A stretch of DNA of 64,000 nucleotides from Allokutzneria sp. A3M-2-11 16 (GCF_024213555.1 NZ_JANAVO010000001.1:1612001-1676000); one strand, 5' to 3'; positions 10,490-20,147 are shown, numbered from the stretch's first letter. Notes: generated by a model not told the origin, from the sequence alone. Numbers and translations are program-made.

Positions 10490-11083
10490 TTACTGCCGGG
10501 CCAGCGCCACCGAGAGGTCGACCACCAGCTGGTCCGGCACGTCCTCGCCGCGCAGCCGCCGCTGCTCGAAGCCCTGCACCAGCGCGCCGATGCCGAGCGC
10601 GAGCTGCCGGGCCCGCTCCGGGCCGATCACCGCTCCGCCCTGGTCCGCCCTGCCCACCAGCGCCTCGGCGAACTGCTGGTCGGAGCGCTGGGCGATCTCG
10701 CGCAGCCGGGTGCTGACGACCGGGTCGCTCTGCGCCTGCCCGGCCAGCTCCATCTCGAAGGCCAGCAGCTGCGCGGCCTCCTTGGTGCCCGCCGCGCGCA
10801 GCCGCCCGTGCACGTAGACGCCGATGACCTGCTCCAGCCCGAGCCGGGGGTCGCCGAGCTGGCGGAGTTCGGCGATCACCCGCCAGTGGATGTCCTCCAC
10901 CACCGCGACCAGCAGGTCCCGCTTGCTGCCGAAGATCGAGTAGATCGCGCCGGTGGTCAGCCCGGCCCGTCCGGCGATCATGCCGAGCGAGGCGCCGCGG
11001 TGGCCCTCCTCGACGATCACGTCCCTGGCGGCGTCGAGCAGGGCAGCGCGGTTGCGCGCTTTGCCTTCCAAGCGAGCGACCAC
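10490..11083 (-). CDS. TetR-family transcriptional regulator
   Basis: A 197-residue repressor. The helix-turn-helix is at residues 13-57 ('RAALLDAARDVIVEEGHRGASLGMIAGRAGLTTGAIYSIFGSKRDLL'), followed by a C-terminal ligand-binding domain of unknown specificity. It stands alone between a secreted protein gene and purB, with no obvious efflux partner next to it. A near-perfect 16-bp palindrome at 11197-11212 is a candidate operator. Confidence 0.88.
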   Translation of the reverse strand: MVARLEGKARNRAALLDAARDVIVEEGHRGASLGMIAGRAGLTTGAIYSIFGSKRDLLVAVVEDIHWRVIAELRQLGDPRLGLEQVIGVYVHGRLRAAGTKEAAQLLAFEMELAGQAQSDPVVSTRLREIAQRSDQQFAEALVGRADQGGAVIGPERARQLALGIGALVQGFEQRRLRGEDVPDQLVVDLSVALARQ

Positions 11084-11196
11084 GCGGACAACCCCCTCGA
11101 CAACGCGTCAGCAGAACTTGACACCTGCACACATTGTCGTGCCGCCCAGTCGTGCGATACCCCACTGCATCCAGGGTCCTGATTTAACCGAATAAG

Positions 11197-11212
11197 GTTC
11201 ACGTACGCGAAC
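11197..11212. promoter_or_regulatory. Candidate TetR operator
   Basis: GTTCACGTACGCGAAC is a 16-bp palindrome with one mismatched pair, 115 bp upstream of the TetR start in the TetR/purB spacer. Assignment to this TetR is inference. Confidence 0.4.
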
Positions 11213-11280
11213 CAGCACTACTCGATCATTCGGTGGACACCGGGCTGACGGCCGTTCGGAGCAAGGATTGAGCCCCGTCG

Positions 11281-12714
11281 CTACAGAATCGGTTCCGGGG
11301 CGTACCCGGCGGCCTTGGGGTAGCGGGCCATGACTTCCTGCACCCGCTCGACCACGGCACCGACCTGGGCCGCCGCCGCGCCGGTGAAGGGCAGCCGGTC
11401 GGCAAGCAACCGGTCGAGCTCCGCCCGGCCCAGCGGGAACCGCTCGTCGGCTCCGAGCCGGTCGAGCAGCTCGTTGCGCTCGGTCCCCCGCTCCCGCATG
11501 GCCAGCGCGGACGCCACCGCGTGCTCCTTGATCAGCTCGTGCCCGGTCTCCCGGCCCACCCCGGCCCGCACCGCGGCCATCAGCATCTTGGTGGTGGCCA
11601 GGAACGGCAGGTACCGGTCCAGCTCGCGGCCGATCACCGCGGGGAACGCGCCGAACTCGTCCAGCACCGTCAGGAAGGTCTCGACCAGGCCGTCGAAGGC
11701 GAAGAAGGCGTCCGGCAGCGCGACCCTGCGCACCACCGAGCAGGACACGTCGCCCTCGTTCCACTGGTCCCCGGCCAGCTCGCCGATCATGGAGGCGTAA
11801 CCGCGCAGCACCACCGCGAGCCCGTTGACCCGCTCGCAGGACCGGGTGTTCATCTTGTGCGGCATGGCGCTCGACCCGACCTGGCCGGGCTGGAAGCCCT
11901 CGGTGACCAGCTCGTGCCCCGCCATCAACCGGATCGTCTTGGCCAGCGAGGACGGCCCCGCGGCGAACTGCACGAGCGCGGTCACCACCTCGAAGTCCAG
12001 CGACCGCGGGTAGACCTGCCCGACACTGGTGAACACCGCGTCGAAGCCGAGGTGCTCGGCCACCCGGCGCTCCAGTTCGAGCAGCTTCGCCGAGTCACCG
12101 CCCAGCAGGTCCAGCATGTCCTGCGCGGTGCCGACCGGCCCCTTCACGCCCCGCAACGGGTAGCGCTCCAGCAGGTTCTCCACCCGCCCGAACGCCACCA
12201 GCACCTCGTCGGCCGCCGTGGCGAACCGCTTGCCCAGCGTCGTCGCCTGCGCCGCCACGTTGTGCGAGCGCCCGGCGATGACCAGCTCGGAGTTCTCCGC
12301 GGCCAGCCTCGCCAGCCGCTCCAGCAGGGCCACGCCCCGGTCCCGGACGTGCTCCAGGCTGAGCCGCACCTGCAGCTGCTCGACGTTCTCGGTGAGGTCG
12401 CGGGAGGTCATCCCCTTGTGCACGTGCTCGTGCCCGGCCAGGGCGTTGAACTCCTCGATCCTGGCCTTCACGTCGTGCCGGGTGACCCGCTCGCGCTCGG
12501 CGATCGAGGCGAGGTCGACCCGCTCCACCACCTGCTCGTAGTCCGCCACCGCGCTCGCGGGCACGTCCACGCCCAGGTCCGCCTGCGCGCGCAGCACGGC
12601 CAACCAGAGCTTGCGCTCCAGCACGACCTTGTGTTCCGGGGACCAGATCCGGGCCAGGGTCGCGGAGGCGTACCGGCCGGCCAGCACGTTCGGGATGCGG
12701 GGCTTCGAGCTCAC
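11281..12714 (-). CDS. purB: Adenylosuccinate lyase PurB
   Basis: A 477-residue fumarase/aspartase-superfamily enzyme that removes fumarate from SAICAR and from adenylosuccinate. The signature 'GSSAMPHKMN' (near residue 300) and the substrate loops 'TSRDLTEN' (near 100) and 'RSHNVAAQATTLGKRF' (near 155) are present. I start it at the GTG giving 'VSSKPRIPNVLAGRYAS', the conserved N-terminus; an upstream extension of 35 residues is non-homologous. TAGGCT lies seven bases before this GTG, supporting a leaderless start. Transcription from the upstream NYN gene is blocked by a terminator at 12791-12829. Confidence 0.96.
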   Translation of the reverse strand: MSSKPRIPNVLAGRYASATLARIWSPEHKVVLERKLWLAVLRAQADLGVDVPASAVADYEQVVERVDLASIAERERVTRHDVKARIEEFNALAGHEHVHKGMTSRDLTENVEQLQVRLSLEHVRDRGVALLERLARLAAENSELVIAGRSHNVAAQATTLGKRFATAADEVLVAFGRVENLLERYPLRGVKGPVGTAQDMLDLLGGDSAKLLELERRVAEHLGFDAVFTSVGQVYPRSLDFEVVTALVQFAAGPSSLAKTIRLMAGHELVTEGFQPGQVGSSAMPHKMNTRSCERVNGLAVVLRGYASMIGELAGDQWNEGDVSCSVVRRVALPDAFFAFDGLVETFLTVLDEFGAFPAVIGRELDRYLPFLATTKMLMAAVRAGVGRETGHELIKEHAVASALAMRERGTERNELLDRLGADERFPLGRAELDRLLADRLPFTGAAAAQVGAVVERVQEVMARYPKAAGYAPEPIL

Positions 12715-12721
12715 GCCGCCG

Positions 12722-12727
12722 AGCCTA
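12722..12727 (-). promoter_or_regulatory. -10 element TAGGCT of purB
   Basis: TAGGCT on the minus strand ends seven bases before the GTG start of purB; no ribosome binding site is visible. Confidence 0.55.
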
Positions 12728-12790
12728 TTCGACGACCGAACCCCCAGCTCAGCCGCTACGACGTGAGCCTGGGAACAGGAAGGGGGGAAC

Positions 12791-12829
12791 AAAAAAGACC
12801 CGGCCCTGCGTTGCCGCAAGAACCGGGTT
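12791..12829 (-). terminator. Intrinsic terminator after the NYN gene
   Basis: On the minus strand AACCCGG pairs with CCGGGT around an inner GC hairpin and is followed by T6 (bases 12791-12796 read as TTTTTT). It ends the NYN transcript upstream of purB. Confidence 0.8.
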
Positions 12830-12876
12830 CGGTAGCTAAAGCATAACGCAGAACAACACGATCACCAAATCCCGCC

Positions 12877-13683
12877 TCACCACCCGGCGGGCTTCACGTG
12901 CGAGCCGACCCGGACGGGCATCTGATGCGCTCGGAAATCGTCGGCGCGGAGGCGTCGCCACCAGTGTCCGCCCACTCCATCGGCGGCTCCACCTCGAAGG
13001 TCGCCTGCCGTGGGCATCGCATGCGGGTTGATCGTCGCGACCGGCACCCGAAGCCGCGCCTCCACCAGCGACAAGCTCAGATCGCTGTCATTGGAGAACA
13101 CCATGGCCGCATCGATCTGACCGGCCAGAACGTCGATCAACAGGTGGCTGGCGACGTTCACGTCGGACCCCTTCTCCTCAAAGGTCTGGATCGACGCCAG
13201 CAGTACCGGACGCCCCTCAGGACCGGTGACCTCCCGGACGGGTAGCCAGTCCGGCACCTGATCACTGCCCAGGGTGATCACCTGGCGACGGCGATCACCG
13301 CTTCTGCCGACGAGCAGACCGGTACAGATGCGAGGTCTGTACTTTCCCAAGGCGACACGAACGTCGCCGCAGTGCTGTTTCAACGCCTCGATGTAGCACT
13401 TCTGATCCTCCAGCGAACTGGGATCTCCAGGACGGTCGCGCAGGGCGGTGCAGTACACGATTCGGTCGATGATGGGGTTGGGCCAGAGGCGGGGGTTGAT
13501 GAGGCTCGTCGCCAGGCCGCCGATGTCCAGCCAACGCCAACCCTCCGTCCTCTGCCCGCAATGCGCCCGCGCGCCGTAATAGACGTTGAACGCGTCGACG
13601 TAGACGCCGACTCTGGTTGGCCGCTGGGCGGCACTTGGATCGATCACTCGGGGCAAGATAACCACGCAATGCAAATTCGTCAT
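12877..13683 (-). CDS. NYN-domain (PIN-like) ribonuclease
   Basis: A 268-residue NYN/LabA-type protein, a metal-dependent RNase fold related to PIN domains. The acidic residues that build the metal site are visible: 'VYVDAFNVYYG' near residue 29, 'EKGSDVNVASHLLID' near 180, and 'VFSNDSDLSLSLVEA' near 205. The start is uncertain: I use the ATG at 13683 behind GGGGG; a TTG at 13710 or an internal GTG would also fit. It has its own terminator and is divergent from a HEPN-like gene across an AT-richer spacer. Stand-alone NYN proteins act in RNA decay or defence; the target here is unknown. Confidence 0.82.
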   Translation of the reverse strand: MTNLHCVVILPRVIDPSAAQRPTRVGVYVDAFNVYYGARAHCGQRTEGWRWLDIGGLATSLINPRLWPNPIIDRIVYCTALRDRPGDPSSLEDQKCYIEALKQHCGDVRVALGKYRPRICTGLLVGRSGDRRRQVITLGSDQVPDWLPVREVTGPEGRPVLLASIQTFEEKGSDVNVASHLLIDVLAGQIDAAMVFSNDSDLSLSLVEARLRVPVATINPHAMPTAGDLRGGAADGVGGHWWRRLRADDFRAHQMPVRVGSHVKPAGW

Positions 13684-13700
13684 TTGCCCCCGTGGCAAAT
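13682..13700. repeat. Short inverted repeat over the NYN start
   Basis: ATTTGCC-CCCGT-GGCAAAT (7-bp arms, 5-bp spacer) overlaps the proposed start codon and ribosome binding site of the NYN gene. It could be an operator or an mRNA hairpin that hides the start. Confidence 0.4.
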
Positions 13701-13820
13701 TGTCACTCAAGAGAGTAATTCTCGCTCAGTCGGCCACAATAAAGAGCGCTACAGTCCACCACGAACACTTTCCAAGTTGGCATGTCAGACAACGAAACCG
13801 CAGCTCAGCGAGCGTCTGCA

Positions 13821-13860
13821 CAAAAGAAAACCGGAGAGCGGCCTGATGGCGACTCTCCGG
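13821..13860 (-). terminator. Terminator-like hairpin in the NYN leader region
   Basis: Read on the minus strand CCGGAGAG pairs with CTCTCCGG around a 14-base loop and is followed directly by TTTTCTTTTG, a textbook Rho-independent terminator. No minus-strand gene ends here. It lies upstream of the NYN gene, so it may be an attenuator in the NYN leader, or end an unseen small RNA. Confidence 0.6.
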
Positions 13861-13903
13861 CTTGGGAATTTAGCGTTGAACGCTGATGGAAGCGTAGCAC
13901 CTC

Positions 13904-15010
13904 ATGACCACCGCACCATCTCCATCAACAGGATCGCTGTGGGACGTCAGCAGCGCGTTGGCGTTGCACGAGGCGGCGGAGGCGGGTGACTGGGTCCGCA
14001 CGAGGGTCCTCTCCCCGGGCGCGGTGTCCTGGTACCTGCGCGCGCTGGAGCGACAGCTCGGCCCGGACCGAGGGCTCGGCGACTCGCGGCTGCGCCAGGA
14101 ACTCACCGCACTCCTGCGTTCGGGTCTGGAGCCGGACAGCCGTGATCGGCGTCGGCTGGTCCAGCTGATGCCCTTGATCACCAACGGATACCTCGGGCGC
14201 TGGGCGAGCGCGGTGGACTCGGCGAGGACCCCGTCCCCGGAGCGGCTGGCCCGTGCGGTGGCGACCCACCTGCTCGACTGCGGGCACAGTTCCGGATACC
14301 TGCACCGGTGGGTGAGGGCGCTGAGCAAGGACCGCCGTTCGTACTCGCGGAGCTTCACGAAACGATTGGAGCCCGTGGGCAAAGTCTGGATCGCTGGCCA
14401 CGCGACGCCATTGCCGCTGCTCCCGCCCGAGCACGGAGTCGACATCTTGTCGCCGAAAAGCGAAGAGGCCATGTACTCCGGCAAGGGCAGCGACCGGCTC
14501 GACGAAGCATTGGAGCTGGTCGCGCAACTCAACACCGGAACGGCGGCCGCAGCCGTCGCGGGCGTCCGGGCGGCGATCGAATCGCTGTTGTTCCACCCCG
14601 ACGACGAGTCGGACGTGAAGGCTGCGGATCGACTCGCCGTGATCGTCACGTGCTCATTGCCGCACGCGGAGCTGACAACCTTGTCGTACAAGTACAAGAC
14701 GTCTCCTCCCGAACTGACAGCGGAAGCACCGCGAGCCCCGGTTGGCGGACGTGCGGCACATCATCCAAAGCACCTTCCGCAGGCTCCACCGGCAGCGCGA
14801 CATCGTCATGCACGGGGGCAGCACGACCGCCATCGCGCTCGACTCGGCGCTGCGCGCGGCCGCACCGCTCCTCGGAGCAGGGCTCGACCGCGTCGTGCGC
14901 GCCAAGTTGATCAAGAATGTGGCCCGCTGGACCTGGCGGCGCGGGCGGAGAACTCGCTCGCGCTGGTCGGTGACCCAGTCGGCCCCGCCGTCACGAACCT
15001 CCTGGAGTAG
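13904..15010 (+). pseudogene. HEPN-like protein with two compensating frame shifts
   Basis: The frame opens at an ATG ('MTTAPSPSTGSLWDV') and is coherent for about 275 residues ('ESLLFHPDDESDVKAADRLAVIVTC', then 'LSYKYKTSPPE'). Between about 14736 and 14925 the sensible protein lies one frame over: 'LADVRHIIQSTFRRLHRQRDIVMHGG', then 'ALRAAAPLLGAGLDRVVRAKLIKN'. After that the first frame resumes with 'PLDLAARAENSLALVGDPVG' and a stop at 15010. The region has the R-x4-H signature of HEPN ribonuclease domains (R-DIVM-H). One extra and one missing base, both near short G/C runs, would explain this, by real decay or by sequencing error. If repaired the product is about 368 residues. It is divergent from the NYN gene. 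Confidence 0.6.
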
Positions 15011-15016
15011 TCAAGT

Positions 15017-15037
15017 AACCCTTGGGACACAAGGGTT
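15017..15037 (+). terminator. Terminator hairpin after the HEPN-like gene
   Basis: AACCCTTG (15017-15024) pairs perfectly with CAAGGGTT (15030-15037) around a five-base loop and is followed by T-C-A. It separates this gene from dnaE. Confidence 0.6.
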
Positions 15038-15067
15038 TCACGCGAACACGCCACATCGTTGGTCATT

Positions 15068-15097
15068 TTGGCGCTGCCCGGCCGACAGGTATAGGTT
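15068..15097 (+). promoter_or_regulatory. Promoter of dnaE, leaderless
   Basis: TTGGCG (15068-15073) and TATAGGTT (15090-15097) form a plausible -35/-10 pair. The TAGGTT hexamer ends six bases before the GTG of dnaE, and no ribosome binding site is seen. Confidence 0.5.
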
Positions 15098-15103
15098 CTG
15101 CCA

Positions 15104-18100
15104 GTGACTGCTGGAGCTGGTTCGTTCGTTCACCTGCACGTGCACACCGAGTACTCGATGCTCGACGGTGCGGCGAAGATCGCCCCGTTGTTCGCCGAGG
15201 CGCAGCGGCTGGAGATGCCCGCGGTCGGGATGACCGACCACGGGAACATGTACGGGGCGGATCAGTTCTACCAGCAGGCGCAGAAGTTCGGGATCAAGCC
15301 GATCATCGGGATCGAGGCGTACATCGCCCCGACCAGCCGGGGTCACAAGAAGCCGGTGTTCTGGGGTGAGCCGCACCAGCGCGGTGACGACCTGGCCGGT
15401 GGTGGCGCGTACACGCACATGACGATGGTGGCGCGGAGCGCGACGGGGTTGCGGAACCTGTTCAAGCTTTCCAGTTTGGCAAGCATTGAGGGGTACTACC
15501 GCAAGCCGCGGATGGACCGGGACATCATCGCGCAGTACTCGGAGGGCATCATCGCCACGACGGGATGCCCGTCGGGTGAGGTGCAGACCCGGTTGCGGTT
15601 GGGGCAGGAGAAGGAAGCGATCCAGGCCGCGGCGGATTACCGGGACATCTTCGGGGCGGAGAACTTCTTCCTGGAATTGATGGACCACGGCCTGGACATC
15701 GAGCGCCGGGTCCGCGAGGGCCTGGTGAAGATCGGCAAGGATCTGGGAATCCCGCCGCTCGCGACAAATGACTCGCATTATGTGACAAAGGATCAGGCCG
15801 ATACTCATTCGGCGTTGTTGTGCGTGCAGTCGGGCAAGACGTTGAATGACCCGAACCGGTTCAAGTTCGACGGTGACGGCTACTACCTGAAGTCCGCCGC
15901 GGAGATGCGGCAGATCTGGGATTCCGAGCTGCCGGGGGCCACGGACAACACGTTGCTGGTCGCGGAGATGGTCGAGTCCTACGACGAGGTCTGGGCCTAC
16001 CATGACCGCATCCCGCTGTTCCCGGTCCCGGACGGCGAGACCCAGGAATCGTGGCTGCACAAGGAAGTCATGCGCGGCCTGGAGTGGCGCTTCCCGAACG
16101 GCATCCCGGACGGCTACGTCGAGCGCGCCGAGTTCGAGATGAACGTGATCAACCAAAAGGGCTTCCCCGCCTACTTCCTGGTCGTCGGTGACCTCGTGAA
16201 GTACGCGAAGGAGGTGGGCATCCGGGTCGGCCCCGGCCGTGGCTCCGCCGCGGGCGCGCTGGTGGCCTACGCGATGGGCATCACCAACCTGGACCCGATC
16301 CCGCACGGCCTGCTGTTCGAGCGGTTCCTCAACCCGGAGCGCGCGTCGATGCCCGATATCGACATCGACTTCGACGACCGCAGGCGCGGCGAGATGGTGC
16401 GCTACGCCACGGAGAAGTGGGGCCACGACCGGGTCGCCCAGGTGATCACGTTCGGCACCATCAAGACCAAGGCCGCGATCAAGGACTCGGCTCGTGTCCA
16501 CTATGGACAGCCGGGCTACGCGATCGCGGACAAGATCTCCAAGGCGCTGCCGCCGCCGATCATGGCCAAGGACATCCCGCTGTCCGGCATCGTCGACCCC
16601 AAGCACGAGCGCTACAACGAGGCCGCCGAGGTCCGCACGCTGGTCGAGAACGACAGCGAGGTCGCGAAGATCTTCGAGACCGCGCGCGGCCTGGAAGGCC
16701 TGATCCGCAACGCTGGTGTGCACGCCTGCGCGGTGATCATGTCCTCGCAGCCGCTGATGGACTCCATCCCGCTCTGGCGGCGCGACGACGGCTCGATCAT
16801 CACCGGCTGGGACTACCCCTCCTGCGAGGCCATCGGCCTGCTGAAGATGGACTTCCTCGGGCTGCGCAACCTCACCGTCATCGGCGACGCCATCGAGAAC
16901 ATCAAGGCCAACCGCGGCGAGGACATCGACCTCGACACGCTGGAGCTCGACGACAAGGCCACCTACGAGCTGCTGGGCCGCGGTGACACGCTCGGCGTAT
17001 TCCAGCTCGACGGCGGGCCCATGCGCGACCTGCTGCGGCGCATGCAGCCCACGGCGTTCGAGGACATCGTCGCGGTCGGCGCGCTGTACCGCCCGGGTCC
17101 GATGGGCATGAACGCGCACAACGACTACGCCGACCGCAAGAACGCGCGGCAGAAGGTCAAGCCGATCCACCCGGAGCTGGAGGAGCCGCTCAAGGACATC
17201 CTCTCCGAGACCTACGGCCTGATCGTCTACCAAGAGCAGATCATGTTCATCGCCCAGAAGGTCGCGGGCTACTCGATGGGTCGCGCGGACGTGCTCCGCA
17301 AGGCCATGGGCAAGAAGAAGCAGGAGGTCCTCGAAAAGGAGTTCGAGGGCTTCCAGCAAGGTATGCGCGACCACGAACTGCACTTCTCCGATGACGCCAT
17401 CAAGGCGCTGTGGGACACGATCCTCCCGTTCGCCGGATACGCGTTCAACAAGTCGCACGCGGCCGCCTACGGCCTGATCTCGTACTGGACCGCCTACCTG
17501 AAGGCGAACTACCGCGCCGAGTACATGGCCGCGCTGCTCACCTCCGTCGGTGACAACAAGGACAAGTCGGCGGTCTACCTCTCGGAATGCCGCAGGCTCG
17601 GCATCAAGGTGCTGCCGCCGGACGTCAACGAGTCCGCGCTGCGCTTCTCCGCGGTCGGCACCGACATCCGCTTCGGCCTCGGCGCGATCCGCAACGTCGG
17701 CGCCAACGTGGTCGACTCGATCATCAAGACCAGGGAGCAGAAGGGGGCCTACACCTCGTTCACCGACTTCCTGGACAAGTCGGAACTGGTCTGCTGCAAC
17801 AAGAGGGTCATCGAGTCGCTGGTCAAGGCTGGCGGTTTCGACTCCTTCGACACCACCCGGCTCGGCCTGTTCCAGGTGCACGAGGAGGCGGTCGACGCGG
17901 TCGTCCCGCTCAAGCGCCAGGAGGCGATGGGCCAGTTCGACCTGTTCGGCGCGGGCGGGGACGACGAGGAGCCGAACGAGGACGCCTCCCCGCTGGCCCA
18001 CCTGAAGATCGCGGCCGAGGAGTGGCCGAGGAAGCAGCTGCTCGGCTACGAGCGGGAGATGCTGGGCCTCTACGTCTCGGCGCACCCGCTGGACGGCGCC

Positions 18101-18661
18101 GAGCGCGCGCTGCGGCAGAACGCGCCGAGGTCGATCGCGGAGATCATCTCCGATCCGCCGAAGGAGGGCGAGGTCGCCATCGCCGGGATGATCTCGGCGA
18201 TGGAGCGCAGGGTGAACAAGAAGGGCGAGCCCTGGGCGATCGTCACGGTGGAGGACCTGGACGCCTCGCTGGAGGTGCTGTTCTTCCCCAAGTCCTACAG
18301 CGTGCTCTCCGACGAGCTGGTCGAGGACGCCGCGGTCGCGGTCAAGGGCCGGGTGAACTGGCGCGAGGACAAGATGTCGGTCTTCGGCTCGGGCCTGGTG
18401 ACCCTGGACATCGCCGAGATGGACCTGACCCAGGACCCGCCGCTGGTGATCAAGCTGATGGCGTCGAAGGTGAACCCGACGCTGGTGGAGGACCTCAAGC
18501 ACACGCTCAAGGCCCACCCCGGGGAGACCCCGGTGCACCTGAAGATCCAGAACAACCGCCGCGCCTTCACCCTCGCGGTCGACGACGGCTTCCGGATCAG
18601 CACCTCCGGCGCGTTCATGGGCGAGCTGAAGGCGCTGCTCGGCGCGGGCTGCGTCGGCTGA
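15104..18661 (+). CDS. dnaE: DNA polymerase III subunit alpha
   Basis: The 1185-residue replicative polymerase. The PHP domain begins at once ('[19 protein letters not shown]', residues 7-25). The palm carries the catalytic acidic motif '[16 protein letters not shown]' near residue 417 and the glycine-rich '[16 protein letters not shown]' near 375. The finger and helix-hairpin-helix region follows ('[21 protein letters not shown]'), and the C-terminal OB domain lies near residues 1010-1100 ('[18 protein letters not shown]'). Length and motif order fit the DnaE1 type used for chromosomal replication in actinobacteria, rather than the DnaE2 mutagenesis polymerase, which would sit with imuA'/imuB. 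A 17-bp stem terminator follows. Confidence 0.96.
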   Translation: MTAGAGSFVHLHVHTEYSMLDGAAKIAPLFAEAQRLEMPAVGMTDHGNMYGADQFYQQAQKFGIKPIIGIEAYIAPTSRGHKKPVFWGEPHQRGDDLAGGGAYTHMTMVARSATGLRNLFKLSSLASIEGYYRKPRMDRDIIAQYSEGIIATTGCPSGEVQTRLRLGQEKEAIQAAADYRDIFGAENFFLELMDHGLDIERRVREGLVKIGKDLGIPPLATNDSHYVTKDQADTHSALLCVQSGKTLNDPNRFKFDGDGYYLKSAAEMRQIWDSELPGATDNTLLVAEMVESYDEVWAYHDRIPLFPVPDGETQESWLHKEVMRGLEWRFPNGIPDGYVERAEFEMNVINQKGFPAYFLVVGDLVKYAKEVGIRVGPGRGSAAGALVAYAMGITNLDPIPHGLLFERFLNPERASMPDIDIDFDDRRRGEMVRYATEKWGHDRVAQVITFGTIKTKAAIKDSARVHYGQPGYAIADKISKALPPPIMAKDIPLSGIVDPKHERYNEAAEVRTLVENDSEVAKIFETARGLEGLIRNAGVHACAVIMSSQPLMDSIPLWRRDDGSIITGWDYPSCEAIGLLKMDFLGLRNLTVIGDAIENIKANRGEDIDLDTLELDDKATYELLGRGDTLGVFQLDGGPMRDLLRRMQPTAFEDIVAVGALYRPGPMGMNAHNDYADRKNARQKVKPIHPELEEPLKDILSETYGLIVYQEQIMFIAQKVAGYSMGRADVLRKAMGKKKQEVLEKEFEGFQQGMRDHELHFSDDAIKALWDTILPFAGYAFNKSHAAAYGLISYWTAYLKANYRAEYMAALLTSVGDNKDKSAVYLSECRRLGIKVLPPDVNESALRFSAVGTDIRFGLGAIRNVGANVVDSIIKTREQKGAYTSFTDFLDKSELVCCNKRVIESLVKAGGFDSFDTTRLGLFQVHEEAVDAVVPLKRQEAMGQFDLFGAGGDDEEPNEDASPLAHLKIAAEEWPRKQLLGYEREMLGLYVSAHPLDGAERALRQNAPRSIAEIISDPPKEGEVAIAGMISAMERRVNKKGEPWAIVTVEDLDASLEVLFFPKSYSVLSDELVEDAAVAVKGRVNWREDKMSVFGSGLVTLDIAEMDLTQDPPLVIKLMASKVNPTLVEDLKHTLKAHPGETPVHLKIQNNRRAFTLAVDDGFRISTSGAFMGELKALLGAGCVG

Positions 18662-18665
18662 CCCG

Positions 18666-18705
18666 CCGCCTTCGCGGCTGGTGCGCTCACCAGCCGCGAA
18701 GGCGG
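18666..18705. terminator. Strong bidirectional terminator after dnaE
   Basis: A perfect 17-bp stem (18666-18682 with 18689-18705) with loop GCGCTC lies between the convergent dnaE and anti-sigma-like genes. Confidence 0.85.
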
Positions 18706-18707
18706 GC

Positions 18708-19550
18708 TCACATGGTGAAAGCGCGGTCGGTGGCCAGCGCCGTCAGCTGCTTCTCGGTCAACGCGGGCCGCTCCCGCCGCGGCTGCTCCGGCCTGCCGCT
18801 GCCGGTGGGGTCGTAGGTGTAGGCGGAGAAGCGCACGACGACCCCGTCCAGGCGGTAGTGCGTCGCGCTGAAGACCACGTCGGCCGGATTGCGCTGGCCC
18901 CTGTGCTCGCTGACCACCAGCGCCGTGCCGTCGGCCAGCTTGCTGACCCGACAGGGCTCGCCCGCCGCAGCCTCGGCGCATTCCCTGTCAGGGTGGGGAA
19001 ACACGAAGCGCGACGAGTAGACGCTGATGAAGGTCGCCGTGGTGCCGACCTGGTCGCGGAACTCGACGCCGCCCTCCACCACGTTGGGTCCCGGGTCGCC
19101 CGTCCCCGCGGCGACGGCGTCGAACGGCATCGCCTTGACGTTGCGCATTCCCTTGACCTGCTTGAGGAACTTGTCCAGCGCGGCCTTGCCCAACGCCCTC
19201 TCCGCTGCCTCGGCCTCGGCCTGGGTCAGGCGCTTCGACGGCACGAGCCCGGGGACCGGCCACTGGAAGTCGGTCGTCGGCCGGGAGGTGGTCGTCGGCG
19301 GGTCCACCGTGGCCGGTGGCGCGGGCCGGGTCGCGAACTCGACGTCACCGCCCCGGCTCAGCCCGACGCCCTGCTGCACCGCGACCGCGCCGCCGATGAC
19401 GGCGACCACCGCCGCGGCGACGGCGAACGTGGCGCGGCGCCGTCTGACCTTGACACCGATCCTGGTCACCGCCTCGTCCGGGTCGAAGCCCAGTGGCGGT
19501 TCCTCGGCGACGGCGCCCCGCAGACCGTCCCGCAGTTCCTTCTCGATCAT
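18708..19550 (-). CDS. Membrane anti-sigma-like protein
   Basis: A 280-residue protein with a soluble N-terminal part ('MIEKELRDGLRGAVAEEPPLGFDPDEAVTRI'), one membrane helix at residues 40-58 ('TFAVAAAVVAVIGGAVAVQ') and a large extracytoplasmic domain with two Cys. The ATG overlaps the stop of the upstream ECF sigma gene by four bases (ATGA), so the pair is coupled. This is the architecture of actinobacterial proteins that hold SigE-family sigma factors at the membrane, although no zinc-binding anti-sigma motif (HxxxCxxC) is present. The role as anti-sigma factor is inferred from context. Confidence 0.7.
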   Translation of the reverse strand: MIEKELRDGLRGAVAEEPPLGFDPDEAVTRIGVKVRRRRATFAVAAAVVAVIGGAVAVQQGVGLSRGGDVEFATRPAPPATVDPPTTTSRPTTDFQWPVPGLVPSKRLTQAEAEAAERALGKAALDKFLKQVKGMRNVKAMPFDAVAAGTGDPGPNVVEGGVEFRDQVGTTATFISVYSSRFVFPHPDRECAEAAAGEPCRVSKLADGTALVVSEHRGQRNPADVVFSATHYRLDGVVVRFSAYTYDPTGSGRPEQPRRERPALTEKQLTALATDRAFTM

Positions 19551-20095
19551 GACTCCGTCCTCCCGCCGGCCAGGGCGGAGTCCTCCAGCCCCAACCGTGC
19601 GATCACCGCCCGCAGTTTGTCCAACCCCCGGGCTGACTGGCTCTTCACCGTGCCTTCCGAGCACCCCAGCGCGACCGCCGTGTCGGCGACCGAGAGGTCC
19701 TCGAAGTAGCGCAGGACGAGCACGGCCCGCTGCCGTGACGGGACCTCGGCCAGCGCGCGCAGGACGAGGTCCCGTGTCTGCGCGCGCTGGCCTACGGAAG
19801 CGGGATCGCCATCGTGGTCGGCGACGTCCGGTACGACGCCGGTCCTGTCCTCCGCCCTTCGCCAAGGGCGGCGGACCTCGTCCAGCCAGCAGCGCACCAC
19901 GGTCTTGCGGACGTAGCGGTCGATCGTCTCCGCGCCGCGGATCCGCCACCACGCCGAATAGAGCTTGGTGAGTGCGTTCTGGACCAGGTCCTCGGCGAGG
20001 TGCCAGTCCCCGCACAGCAGGTAGGCGAAGCGGCGCATCGGCGCCGCCTGCCTCCTGGCCATGTCGCGAAACCGGGCCTCGTCCTCGGACCGCAT
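19547..20095 (-). CDS. SigE-family ECF RNA polymerase sigma factor
   Basis: A 182-residue extracytoplasmic-function sigma factor. Region 2 is at residues 18-80 ('PMRRFAYLLCGDWHLAEDLVQNALTKLYSAW') and region 4 at 115-165 ('LAEVPSRQRAVLVLRYFEDLSVADTAVALGCSEGTVKSQSARGLDKL'). 'AYLLCGDWHLAEDLVQ' is the typical SigE-family signature of Streptomyces and Pseudonocardiales. It is first in a two-gene operon with a membrane anti-sigma-like gene. The promoter-like 10-mer GGTTGCATCG upstream is shared with the second ECF operon of this window, suggesting autoregulation or cross-regulation. Confidence 0.93.
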   Translation of the reverse strand: MRSEDEARFRDMARRQAAPMRRFAYLLCGDWHLAEDLVQNALTKLYSAWWRIRGAETIDRYVRKTVVRCWLDEVRRPWRRAEDRTGVVPDVADHDGDPASVGQRAQTRDLVLRALAEVPSRQRAVLVLRYFEDLSVADTAVALGCSEGTVKSQSARGLDKLRAVIARLGLEDSALAGGRTES

Positions 20096-20147
20096 GATGG
20101 TGCTCCCTTCGCGCTACCGGCCCTACTCACGCGGGCTCCGCGGGAAA

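Noticed and set aside
12715-12819. 35-residue longer N-terminus of PurB
   Set aside because: The family start lies at 'VSSKPRIPNVLAGRY' and a TAGGCT box is located seven bases before that GTG.
15038-18538. 1166-residue open frame antisense to dnaE
   Set aside because: Its frame mirrors dnaE codons with G/C-rich third positions and has no motif or start signal; dnaE itself is clear.
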